A stretch of DNA of 64,000 nt from Plantibacter sp. PA-3-X8. GTDB lineage: Bacteria > Actinomycetota > Actinomycetes > Actinomycetales > Microbacteriaceae. The stretch is taken from assembly GCF_003856975.1 (NCBI RefSeq), contig NZ_CP033107.1, positions 1,364,001 to 1,428,000 of the forward strand, written 5' to 3'. The first letter of the stretch is position 1. The number at the start of each line of letters is the position of its first letter. The position numbers were made by a program, and so were the translations under genes. The notes under the pieces are model-generated. The model did not search any database. It was not told where the DNA came from and saw only the letters and a program-made list of their open reading frames with translations. This document shows positions 9,748-17,228 of this stretch, piece by piece.

Positions 9748-10296
9748 ATGACGACCGAGACCGACTTCCGCTTCGACGGCGGAGCCACCTGGCTGAACCT
9801 GCTCGCCACGCATGGACAGAGCTTCGGAATGCGGCCGGTGGAGCGGATCGGGACGCCCGAGGCGGGGCATCGGTGGCTCGGCCTGGTCGGGTTCGGTGTG
9901 GATGGCGAGCTGAGCGCCGACGACCTCGATCGCCTCGTGAGGCTGCGGGAGTCGCTCCGCGAGCTGGCGATGGCGGCGGTCGCCGGGCGCGAACCGGCCC
10001 CGGACGATCTCGCGCAGGTGCGTGGGCACGCGTCGAGTTCGGCCGGAGCGCTGTGGAGCGGTCCCGCTCCGGATGGCGTCCCGCTCGACGCGGCGCTCGC
10101 CGCGATCGCCGTCCAGGCACTGGTCATGCTGCAGGGGCCGGACCGGGAGCTGTTGCGTCAGTGCGCCGAGGTCGACTGCCGCTGGGTGTTCCTCGACACC
10201 TCCGGCAGGCGGCACTGGTGTCCGTCGCCGGCCTGTGCCAGTCGTGGCCGGGTCCGCGCCCACCGTGCGCGGCAGGGGGGTTCTCGCGCCGGATGA
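9748..10296 (+). CDS. CGNR zinc-finger / ABATE-type regulator
   Basis: This 182-aa protein has an N-terminal ABATE-like helical domain (about 1-130) and a C-terminal zinc knuckle with C139, C144, C158 and C163: CAEVDCRWVFLDTSG, then HWCPSPACASR. In the family the last part is usually CGNR; here it reads CASR. The basic tail RVRAHRARQ is kept. Such proteins are regarded as stress- or ligand-responsive DNA-binding regulators. ATG 9748 is chosen over a longer frame starting inside the palindrome. It is divergent from the CMD/PTE pair and is their likely regulator. Confidence 0.83.
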   Translation: MTTETDFRFDGGATWLNLLATHGQSFGMRPVERIGTPEAGHRWLGLVGFGVDGELSADDLDRLVRLRESLRELAMAAVAGREPAPDDLAQVRGHASSSAGALWSGPAPDGVPLDAALAAIAVQALVMLQGPDRELLRQCAEVDCRWVFLDTSGRRHWCPSPACASRGRVRAHRARQGGSRAG

Positions 10297-10329
10297 CACG
10301 GCGCCCATGGGCTCATCCCGCTGCGTCGG

Positions 10330-11022
10330 TCACGACGGGCCGTCACTCCGCTGGCGGGTCAACCCGTCGCGGAGGGCGACGAGGTGGGTGCGGCTGCGGT
10401 CGAACGCCGCGGTGGCATCGCGATCGGCGACCGCCTGCACGATGTGCTCGTGGACGAGCTGGTCGTGGTCCGTCCCCGGCTCGCCGCTGAGGCGGAGCAT
10501 CTGGATCATCGCCTCGCGGCTGCGCTCGGCGAAGGTGTCGAACAGTTCGGTGAGGATCTCGTTCCCGCTCGCGGCGACGATGCTCCGGTGGAGCGCCGTG
10601 TCGGCGTCGACCCGCCCCTCGATGGTCGCGCGATCGGTGTTCCGATGGGCCAGCGCTGCCCGGATGGCGGCCAGATCGGACGCCGTGTGGCGTTGCGCGG
10701 CGAGGGCCGCCGCTTCGCACTCGATGGCGATGCGCGCCTCGATGACCGAGCCGATCGCGGTCCGCAGGACGAGTGCGTCCCAATCCTGGACCGGCGTGCG
10801 CGACCGGAGGAAGTTCCCCGATCCCTGCCGGGTCGACAGCACGCCCTGGCCGGCCAGCTGGCGGATCGCCTCGCGCATCGTCGAGCGGCCGACGCCGAGC
10901 TGCGGTGCCAGGGTCGTCTCGCCGGGCAACTTCTGGCCGATCTCCCACTCGCCGGCCTGGATGCGCTGCAGGAGCAAGCGTGCGACCTGGTCGGAGAGTG
11001 ATTCACGGTGCACGGTATCCAT
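10330..11022 (-). CDS. GntR-family regulator, FadR/FCD subfamily
   Basis: The protein is 230 aa. The N-terminal winged helix (about 8-75) has the GntR pattern LPGETTLAPQLGVGRSTMREAIRQLAGQGVL and a wing TRQGSGNF. The C-terminal helical FCD ligand-binding domain (about 90-215) has D/H metal-type residues, as in VDADTALHRSIVAASGN and VHEHIVQAVADRD. It starts at ATG 11022, divergent from the leuA-type gene. The gap carries a perfect match to the FadR-subfamily operator, so it very likely controls itself and the synthase. The effector is unknown, possibly a 2-oxo acid or product of the pathway. Confidence 0.92.
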   Translation of the reverse strand: MDTVHRESLSDQVARLLLQRIQAGEWEIGQKLPGETTLAPQLGVGRSTMREAIRQLAGQGVLSTRQGSGNFLRSRTPVQDWDALVLRTAIGSVIEARIAIECEAAALAAQRHTASDLAAIRAALAHRNTDRATIEGRVDADTALHRSIVAASGNEILTELFDTFAERSREAMIQMLRLSGEPGTDHDQLVHEHIVQAVADRDATAAFDRSRTHLVALRDGLTRQRSDGPS

Positions 11023-11042
11023 GTGTCGATCATAGTCCTCAG

Positions 11043-11055
11043 CTTGTCTGACAAG
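11043..11055. promoter_or_regulatory. FadR-type GntR operator
   Basis: The perfect 13-bp palindrome CTTGTC-T-GACAAG contains TTGTCTGACAA, matching the established FadR-subfamily consensus TNGTNNNACNA at every fixed position. It lies in the 51-bp gap between the GntR gene (start 11022) and the synthase (start 11074), 18 bp before the latter. Confidence 0.85.
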
Positions 11056-11073
11056 TTGTGTTAGCGTTACCGC

Positions 11074-12831
11074 GTGATCCCCTCAGACTCCCGACTCTCC
11101 ACACCCGCCGGCCCCGTTCCGTCCTCCGCGCCGAGCTGGAATCGCCAGCGCCACTCGCAGATGCCGTCCCACCGGTACCAGGACCTGTACTCGCGGGTGG
11201 ACGTCCCGCTCCTCGACCGCACCTGGCCGTCGCGCCGCCTGACCGAGGCGCCGCTCTGGGTGCCGGTGGACCTTCGCGACGGCAACCAGGCGCTCGCCGA
11301 GCCCATGGACCCCGAGCGGAAACGGGCGTTCTTCGAGCTGATGGTCACCATGGGGTACAAGGAGATCGAGGTCGGGTACCCCTCCGCCTCGCAGACCGAC
11401 TACGACTTCGTCCGCTTGATCGCCGAGACCGACATCGCTCCCGAGGACGTCACGATCGTCGTCTTCACGCCCGCCCGCCGCGACCTGATCGAGCGCACGG
11501 TCGAGTCGATCCGTGGGATCCGGAACCCGGTCGTCATCCACCTGTACACCGCGACGGCGCCGCTCTGGCGGGAGGTCGTCCTCGGACACGACCGCGACTC
11601 ACTCCGCGCGCTCATCCTCGCCGGCGGCTCCGACGTCCTCGAGTTCGCCGGCGACCTCGACGGGGTGCGGTTCGAGTTCTCCCCGGAGGTCTTCAACCTG
11701 ACGGAGCCGGACTACGCCCTCGAACTCTGCGACGCCATGACGACCCTGTGGGACGCCTCTCCGGACCGCCCGGTGATCCTCAACCTGCCCGCCACCGTCG
11801 AAGCGGCGAGCCCGAACGTCTACGCGGACCAGATCGAGTACATGCACCGGAACCTCGACCGTCGTGACGCCGTCATCCTGTCGGTCCACCCGCACAACGA
11901 CCGCGGCACCGGGATCGCGTGCGCTGAGCTCGCGGTCCTCGCTGGCGCCCAACGCGTCGAAGGATGCATCTTCGGCAACGGCGAGCGGACCGGCAACGTC
12001 GACCTCGCGACCCTGGCGCTCAACCTGCACGCGCAGGGGGTCGACCCGATGATCGACTTCTCCGACATCGACCACATCCGTCGGGTCGTGGAGCACAGCA
12101 ACCGCATCGAGATCCACCCGCGCCACCCGTACGTCGGCGAGCTCGTCCACACCGCGTTCTCGGGGACGCACCAGGATGCGATCAAGAAGGGCTTCGCCGA
12201 ACACCGAGCGCGGGCTGACGCGACCGGCAGCCGCCCGGAGGACCTCCCGTGGCGTGTGCCCTACCTGCCGGTCGACCCCGCGGACCTCGGTCGGAGCTAC
12301 GAGGCGGTCATCCGCGTGAACTCGCAGTCCGGCAAGGGCGGCATCGCCTACCTGCTCGAACGCGACTACGGCATCGAGATGCCCCGTCGTCTCCAGGTGG
12401 ACTTCTCGCGTCGCGTCCAGCAGCAGGCGGACGAGACGGGTCGCGAACTGGACGCCGAGGCGTTGCTCGCGGCGTTCGAGCGCAGCTACCTGTCGGCGAC
12501 GCCGTCTCGGGTCGAGCTGCTCGAGGTCGATGTGACGACGACCGGCGAGACCTCGCGGACGACGATCGGTCTCCGGATCGACGGGGACCGCCATGAGGCC
12601 ACCTTCGCCGACGTCGGTCCGGTCGAGGCGGCGACCCGTCTCCTCGCCGACCACGGCGTCCACGTCGAGATCGTCTCCCTGCATCAGACGTCGCTCAGTG
12701 CCGGGAGTGGCGCCGAGGCCCTGACCCTCCTGGAGATCCGCCGCGGGGCGGAGACGGTGTGGGCAGCCGGGCGCCATCGCTCCGTGCTGGAGGCGTCGGT
12801 CCGCGCCGTCGTCAACGCTGCGAGCCGGTAG
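11074..12831 (+). CDS. leuA: 2-isopropylmalate synthase (LeuA, actinobacterial type II) or close paralogue
   Basis: This 585-aa protein condenses acetyl-CoA with a 2-oxo acid; 2-oxoisovalerate is the substrate in leucine synthesis. It has the catalytic HMGL-like barrel with [52 protein letters not shown] and [11 protein letters not shown], a linker with VNSQSGKGG, and a C-terminal LeuA regulatory domain (about 455-585). The GTG start at 11074 is supported because its N-terminal arm ([17 protein letters not shown]) matches that of other actinobacterial LeuA proteins. There is no clear Shine-Dalgarno site, so a leaderless mRNA is possible. A dedicated GntR regulator and operator are unusual for a housekeeping leuA, so a paralogue with another acceptor remains possible. 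Confidence 0.85.
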   Translation: MIPSDSRLSTPAGPVPSSAPSWNRQRHSQMPSHRYQDLYSRVDVPLLDRTWPSRRLTEAPLWVPVDLRDGNQALAEPMDPERKRAFFELMVTMGYKEIEVGYPSASQTDYDFVRLIAETDIAPEDVTIVVFTPARRDLIERTVESIRGIRNPVVIHLYTATAPLWREVVLGHDRDSLRALILAGGSDVLEFAGDLDGVRFEFSPEVFNLTEPDYALELCDAMTTLWDASPDRPVILNLPATVEAASPNVYADQIEYMHRNLDRRDAVILSVHPHNDRGTGIACAELAVLAGAQRVEGCIFGNGERTGNVDLATLALNLHAQGVDPMIDFSDIDHIRRVVEHSNRIEIHPRHPYVGELVHTAFSGTHQDAIKKGFAEHRARADATGSRPEDLPWRVPYLPVDPADLGRSYEAVIRVNSQSGKGGIAYLLERDYGIEMPRRLQVDFSRRVQQQADETGRELDAEALLAAFERSYLSATPSRVELLEVDVTTTGETSRTTIGLRIDGDRHEATFADVGPVEAATRLLADHGVHVEIVSLHQTSLSAGSGAEALTLLEIRRGAETVWAAGRHRSVLEASVRAVVNAASR

Positions 12832-12881
12832 TCGCCCTGCCCTACGCTGGGAGGCTGAGGGCGTCGAGGGGATCTGGATCA

Positions 12882-14048
12882 GTGGAACTGCGGTGGCTGA
12901 CGGCGCCCGAACACGAGGTCGCCGCGGCGATGGCGGATGAGCGTCGCTCCGGCCGGCCCAAACGGGTGCCCACCGGGCGGAGGGTGCTCTTCCATCTCTA
13001 CTTCAGCCTCGTCCTTTGGTACCTGGCGATCGCGCTCGTCTCGGTCGGGGTCAGCGTCGACGAATACCACGACCGTCGCGTCGAGCCTGATGACGTCATC
13101 GGCCTGGTCGTCGCCGCGCTCGTCCTCGTCGGGCTGCTCGTCGGTGCCTGGTTCCTGTACCGCTGGTCGCGACGCCCGCCGTCGCCGAAGGCGCGTCTCG
13201 CCGGATGGCGGACCCACCTGACGGCGGTGGCCAACGGCCTCGAGGAGGAGTCGAAAGGACGGGCGATGTTCTCCTCGCTCATCACCACGACGGGGAAGTA
13301 CAACAACGCCTTCATCACCGTGCCGGGACCACAGGTGCAGTCGTATCCGCGATTCGTCCGAGGGAACATCGAGTTCGGCAACCTGGTCGACGACGTGAAG
13401 CGGTCGAGGGACTGGCATTACCTCGTGGTGCGGCTGCCTGCACCCCTCCCGCATCTGCTGCTCGATGCGACGACGAACGACACCGTCCGCAGCGACCTGC
13501 CGCCGGGCGTCGACCGGGGTCTGCAGATCTCCCTCGAGGGCGACTTCGACCGGTGGTTCCGCGTCTACGCGCCGTCCGGGTACGGAGCGGACGCGCGATA
13601 CGTGCTGACCCCCGACGTGATGTCGTCGCTCGTCAGCACCGCGGCGTACTACAACGTGGAGATGGTCGACGATCGGATCGTCTTCTTCAGCAGGCCGGCC
13701 GCCGACTTCGCCTACGCCGCTCCCTGGGTCGCCATCGATGCGATCCTCACCGACCTGGTGCCGCGTCTCATCACGAGGGCCGAGCGGTACCGCGACGAAC
13801 GAGTGGCGGGACAGGACGCCGAGAGCGTCCTCGAGGCGGCGCGGGACGCCATGGAGGCTGAGCAGGTCTGGACCCGGAAGGAGACGGTCGTCGGCGAGGA
13901 GGGCCGTCGCCTCACGGTGCGCGCGCGCTTCCATGCGATCTGGGTGGCTGTCGGTGCGGTCAGTTGGCTCGTCACCCGCACGCTGCTCTACTTCATCCCC
14001 GCCGCCTTCGCCTTCGCGGGGTTCATGTCCGTGGTGGACGGGCGCTAG
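12882..14048 (+). CDS. Membrane protein of unknown function
   Basis: The product is 388 aa, with GTG start at 12882 after GAGGGGAT. Two N-terminal membrane helices (about 32-55 and 66-90) flank a short outward loop, VDEYHDRRVEPDD. A soluble middle domain of about 250 residues follows (MFSSLITTTGKYNNAFITVPGPQVQSYPRFVRGNIEFGN, then SGYGADARYVLTPDVMSSLV), and a C-terminal helix (about 352-380). The architecture suggests a membrane-anchored sensor or assembly protein, but no family is recognised. It follows the synthase by 50 bp with no clear functional link. Confidence 0.8.
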   Translation: MELRWLTAPEHEVAAAMADERRSGRPKRVPTGRRVLFHLYFSLVLWYLAIALVSVGVSVDEYHDRRVEPDDVIGLVVAALVLVGLLVGAWFLYRWSRRPPSPKARLAGWRTHLTAVANGLEEESKGRAMFSSLITTTGKYNNAFITVPGPQVQSYPRFVRGNIEFGNLVDDVKRSRDWHYLVVRLPAPLPHLLLDATTNDTVRSDLPPGVDRGLQISLEGDFDRWFRVYAPSGYGADARYVLTPDVMSSLVSTAAYYNVEMVDDRIVFFSRPAADFAYAAPWVAIDAILTDLVPRLITRAERYRDERVAGQDAESVLEAARDAMEAEQVWTRKETVVGEEGRRLTVRARFHAIWVAVGAVSWLVTRTLLYFIPAAFAFAGFMSVVDGR

Positions 14049-14054
14049 CCGCGA

Positions 14055-14113
14055 CTGAGTCGCCCGATTCTGCTCGGATCCGCGCCGAGATCGGACAGAT
14101 CCGGGCGACTCAG
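14055..14113. repeat. 59-bp palindromic element, copy A
   Basis: Terminal inverted repeats CTGAGTCGCCCG and CGGGCGACTCAG (12 of 12) enclose 35 bp. It begins 7 bp after the stop of the membrane-protein gene and ends 48 bp before the AraC gene. It is one of four 59-bp elements in the window; see 16373, 21006 and 62502. Confidence 0.85.
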
Positions 14114-14161
14114 CGGGCAGGGTCGCGGAACATCCGGCGACGCGTTCGCGTTCGCATCGGT

Positions 14162-15028
14162 GTGACCCTCACCGCGACCCCTCCAGCGTCGACGATCGAC
14201 ACCTTCGATCGCGCACTCGCGAGCCTCGAGTGGACGATCCACGGCACCGACCGCGACCGCCTCGCCGCGGGCACACCGCTGCGGCGACCGCACACGGCGT
14301 CCGGTTTCGTCTACCTCTCCAGTGGACGCGTCCGCCTCACCGCCGCCGACGGCACCCGCGACCTCGACGCCGGCGACCTCGTCTTCTTCCCCCGCGCCCA
14401 CGCCACGACGGTGGTCGCGCTCGAGGACGCCGAGCTCCTCGACGTCGCCTTCACCCCGCCGGGTCAGCGCCAACAGGTGGCGGAGACGCTGCCCGAGCAC
14501 CTGTACGTCGCCGACTTCGCCGGGCAGGAGCCCTCGATGGTGGCGCTCATCGAGGGCATGGGCTGCCCGCAGGCGACTGGCCGTCCGCGGCCGGGCGACA
14601 CCGTCATCTGCAGCCGCATCGCGACCACCATCGTGTCGGCAGCGCTCCGCACGTGGAACGAGGCCGGCTGCGCGCCGGATCGCTGGCTGCAGCGCATCGG
14701 CGACCCGCACATCGGCGCGGTCCTCGACGCCCTGCACGCCGAACCGGGGCGCCCATGGACCTTCGAGACGCTCGCGCGCATCGCCATGATGTCGCGGTCG
14801 GCGTTCGCGGAGCGGTTCCGCGAGGTCGTCGGGCACACCCCGCGCGCCTACCTCACGACCGTTCGCATGGAGACGGCGAAGGGGCTCATCCTCACGGGCG
14901 ACGCGTCCGTGGCCGAGCTCGCCGGCGCGCTCGGCTACGTGTCGGAAGACGGCTTCGCGCGCGCCTTCCAGCGGTACACGGGCCTGACGCCGGCCCGTTG
15001 GCGCGCTGAGGCGGCGCTCGCCGCGTAG
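14162..15028 (+). CDS. AraC-family regulator with cupin sensor domain
   Basis: This 288-aa protein has an N-terminal cupin-like domain (about 25-120: GFVYLSSGRVRLTAADGTRDLDAGDLVFFPRAHA) and two C-terminal helix-turn-helix units (about 190-280), FETLARIAMMSRSAFAERFREVVGHTPRAYLTTVRME and VAELAGALGYVSEDGFARAFQRYTGLTPARWR. The GTG start at 14162 is chosen because the open upstream extension runs through the palindromic element and neighbouring gene. It is convergent with an MFS exporter 25 bp away, and AraC/MFS pairs of this kind often regulate the exporter; that link is inference. Confidence 0.88.
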   Translation: MTLTATPPASTIDTFDRALASLEWTIHGTDRDRLAAGTPLRRPHTASGFVYLSSGRVRLTAADGTRDLDAGDLVFFPRAHATTVVALEDAELLDVAFTPPGQRQQVAETLPEHLYVADFAGQEPSMVALIEGMGCPQATGRPRPGDTVICSRIATTIVSAALRTWNEAGCAPDRWLQRIGDPHIGAVLDALHAEPGRPWTFETLARIAMMSRSAFAERFREVVGHTPRAYLTTVRMETAKGLILTGDASVAELAGALGYVSEDGFARAFQRYTGLTPARWRAEAALAA

Positions 15029-15053
15029 GCGGTCGGCCGGGCAGCCTTCGGCA

Positions 15054-16280
15054 TCACCGTGCGGTGCGCGCCGACCCGAAGACGATGCCACCGACGATCG
15101 CGGAGATCGCCGCGACCGTGAGCGCCGGGACGATGCCGACCGCGTCGACGAGCAGTCCACCCGCTCCGGCACCGACGGTGATCGCCAGCTGGAAGCCTGC
15201 GACGACGAGTCCGCCACCGGATTCCATGCGGTCGGGCACGAGCCGACCCATCCAGGTGCTCAGGGTCGTGAGCCAGGCGCCGAAGCCCATGCCCCAGGTC
15301 GTGATCGCGATGGTCACGATCCACGGCTGCCCCGGGAACAGGGTCACGAGCGCGATCGAGATGCCGATGAACGCCGGGACGACGTAGCGCAGGGCCGCAA
15401 GATGTCGATCGACGAGGAGCCCGATCACGAAGTTGCCGACCACGCCGCCGAGGCCGAACGCCGCGAGGAGGACCGCCACACCCGCCGCGTCGAGGTCCGG
15501 CACCCGCTCGATCGCGAGCCGGATGTAGGTGAAGGCGATGAAGTGCCCGAGGACGGTCAGGATGTGTCCCGTGAGGCCGACGCGGATGCCGGGGACCCGG
15601 AGCGTGTCGACGAGCGACCGCAGACCACCGCTGGACGGAGCCGGCGCGACGGGTGGGAGGACGAGCCGCAGTGCGACGGCCACCACCGCGGTGATGACCG
15701 CGACGCCGGCGAAGATGAGGCGCCAGTCCATGACGGAGCCGAGGTAGGTGCCGACCGGGACACCGGCGACCGTCGCGACGGTGGTGCCGGTGTTCACGAG
15801 CATGATCGCCCGACCGAGGTGGTGCGGCGCGGACAGTCGGGCGGCGATCGCGATCGACATCGCCCAGAACGCGCCGAGGGCCGCGCCGAGCAGGAGTCGG
15901 GCGATGAGCAGCATCACGAAGTCGGCGGAGATCGCGACGAGCGCGCTCGACACCGCGGCGGCGGCCGCGAGCAGGACGAGCAGGAGGCGACGGTCGAGTC
16001 GTGGGACGAGGATCCCGATCGTCGGTGCGGTGAGGAACCCGATGAACGCCGTCGCGGTGACGGCCTGGCCGGCCTGGCCCTCGGTGATCCCGAGCGACGA
16101 TGCCATCGACGGCAGCAGGCTCGGCGGCAGGAACTCGGCGAGCACGAGCACGAAGCTCGTCGCCATCATGACGGCGACGGCCGCCCAGGCGGTCCGCGTG
16201 CGCGGGGCATCGGACGCGGCTGCGTTCGTCGTGGGGACCGAGCCCGTTCGTGGAGCGTCGAGCTTCTCGTCTGTCGTCAT
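15054..16280 (-). CDS. MFS transporter, DHA1-type efflux
   Basis: This 408-aa protein has twelve hydrophobic helices and a DHA1-like layout. The loop 2/3 region reads GILVPRLDRRLLLVLL, and helix 4/5 shows LLLGAALGAFWAMSIAIAARLSAPHHLGRAIMLVNTGTTVATVAGVPVGTYLG, the motif C pattern of drug/proton antiporters (NepI/CmlR/AraJ-like). Start ATG 16280 (MTTDEKLD) is preferred over an upstream frame in the intergenic region. Likely role: proton-driven export of a small metabolite or drug. Substrate unknown. Confidence 0.87.
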   Translation of the reverse strand: MTTDEKLDAPRTGSVPTTNAAASDAPRTRTAWAAVAVMMATSFVLVLAEFLPPSLLPSMASSLGITEGQAGQAVTATAFIGFLTAPTIGILVPRLDRRLLLVLLAAAAAVSSALVAISADFVMLLIARLLLGAALGAFWAMSIAIAARLSAPHHLGRAIMLVNTGTTVATVAGVPVGTYLGSVMDWRLIFAGVAVITAVVAVALRLVLPPVAPAPSSGGLRSLVDTLRVPGIRVGLTGHILTVLGHFIAFTYIRLAIERVPDLDAAGVAVLLAAFGLGGVVGNFVIGLLVDRHLAALRYVVPAFIGISIALVTLFPGQPWIVTIAITTWGMGFGAWLTTLSTWMGRLVPDRMESGGGLVVAGFQLAITVGAGAGGLLVDAVGIVPALTVAAISAIVGGIVFGSARTAR

Positions 16281-16372
16281 GCTCTCAGCTTGCCGGAGCC
16301 GTGACCCCTCCACCCGACGCCCAGTCCACCCGACCCGACCGTCCGTCCACCCCGGCACCCGTCCCGGCGTCG

Positions 16373-16431
16373 CTGAGTCGCCCGTTCCTGCACGAAAATC
16401 TCGGATATTGGTGCAGATTCGGGCGAGTCAG
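16373..16431. repeat. 59-bp palindromic element, copy B
   Basis: CTGAGTCGCCCG at the left end and CGGGCGAGTCAG at the right (one mismatch in the palindrome) enclose 35 bp. Outward CG/CG bases also pair. It lies between the MFS start and the TetR gene. The length is identical to copies A and C, and the interior shares GC-x-CG-x-A and a terminal GAT. Confidence 0.85.
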
Positions 16432-16495
16432 CGACCCCTCAGGACAAGCTGATCGAGCGCTTCCTTACAGATGGGTGAACACCGTGTCAACAAGT

Positions 16496-16508
16496 TGCAC
16501 TGAGTGCA
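16496..16508. promoter_or_regulatory. Candidate TetR operator upstream of tetR-mmpL
   Basis: The perfect palindrome TGCACT-G-AGTGCA lies 22 bp before the TetR start codon, followed by a second partly symmetric GTGCAC...GTGTAC stretch up to 16526. Its position fits autoregulation by the adjacent TetR protein. The assignment is inferred from symmetry only. Confidence 0.6.
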
Positions 16509-16530
16509 TCGGTGCACGTAGTGTACCCAC

Positions 16531-17178
16531 GTGCCCACCACCGCCCCCGCCGAGGATCGACGCGCCGCCCTCCGCGCGCGCCACCATCGGGCGATCCTCG
16601 ACGCCGCCCGCGTCATGATCGCGGAGCAGGGCATCGCCGGCTTCAACGTCGACGTCATCGCCGAACGCGCCGACGTCTCGCGCCGCACGGTGTTCAACCA
16701 CTTCTCCTCGATCGACGACCTCGTCACCACCTCCTGCACCGAGGAGCTGGCCGTCGTGATCGAGAGCTTCCGGTCCGCCGTCAACGCACGACCGGCGGGC
16801 CCCGGGTCGCGCGTCTCGATGTTCGAGGACGTCGCCGCAGCGCTCCGCACGACCGACATCCCCCGTGTCATCGCCTTCCTCTGGAACGCCCTCGGCGGGT
16901 TCGCCCCCGAGGACTCCCGGCCGCAACAGCTCTTCCAGGCCACCTTCTCCCGCACCACCCGGGAACTCGCCCTCGAACTGGCCGAGCGCAACAGCGACGT
17001 CGACGAACTCGAGGCCGCGTTCCTCGTGTCCTCCCTCATGCACGGCGTCGAAGTGCTCGCACACCACTGGATCGCGACCACCGGCGCCACCACGGACGAT
17101 GATGCCCGTGCACTCTGGACCGCCCTGCTGGAACGGCTCATCGCGAGCGTCCGCACGGGCTACGGCTCCACGCACTGA
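16531..17178 (+). CDS. TetR-family regulator, probable repressor of the MMPL exporter
   Basis: This 215-aa protein starts at GTG 16531. The N-terminal helix-turn-helix (about 17-65) reads RRAILDAARVMIAEQGIAGFNVDVIAERADVSRRTVFNHFSSIDDLV. The C-terminal helical ligand domain is family-typical but not diagnostic. A palindrome lies just upstream. The exporter gene begins 50 bp downstream on the same strand, so the pair probably forms a transcription unit in which the regulator controls efflux in response to an unknown ligand. Confidence 0.9.
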   Translation: MPTTAPAEDRRAALRARHHRAILDAARVMIAEQGIAGFNVDVIAERADVSRRTVFNHFSSIDDLVTTSCTEELAVVIESFRSAVNARPAGPGSRVSMFEDVAAALRTTDIPRVIAFLWNALGGFAPEDSRPQQLFQATFSRTTRELALELAERNSDVDELEAAFLVSSLMHGVEVLAHHWIATTGATTDDDARALWTALLERLIASVRTGYGSTH

Positions 17179-17228
17179 TCCGCATCCCCCTCCGTCCCCG
17201 CACCCCCATCCGAAGAATCGAGACTCCC

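Noticed and set aside
11022..11074. Leucine attenuator or T-box ahead of the leuA-type gene
   Set aside because: The gap to the GntR gene is only 51 bp, with no room for a leader peptide or T-box fold; the FadR-type palindrome explains it.
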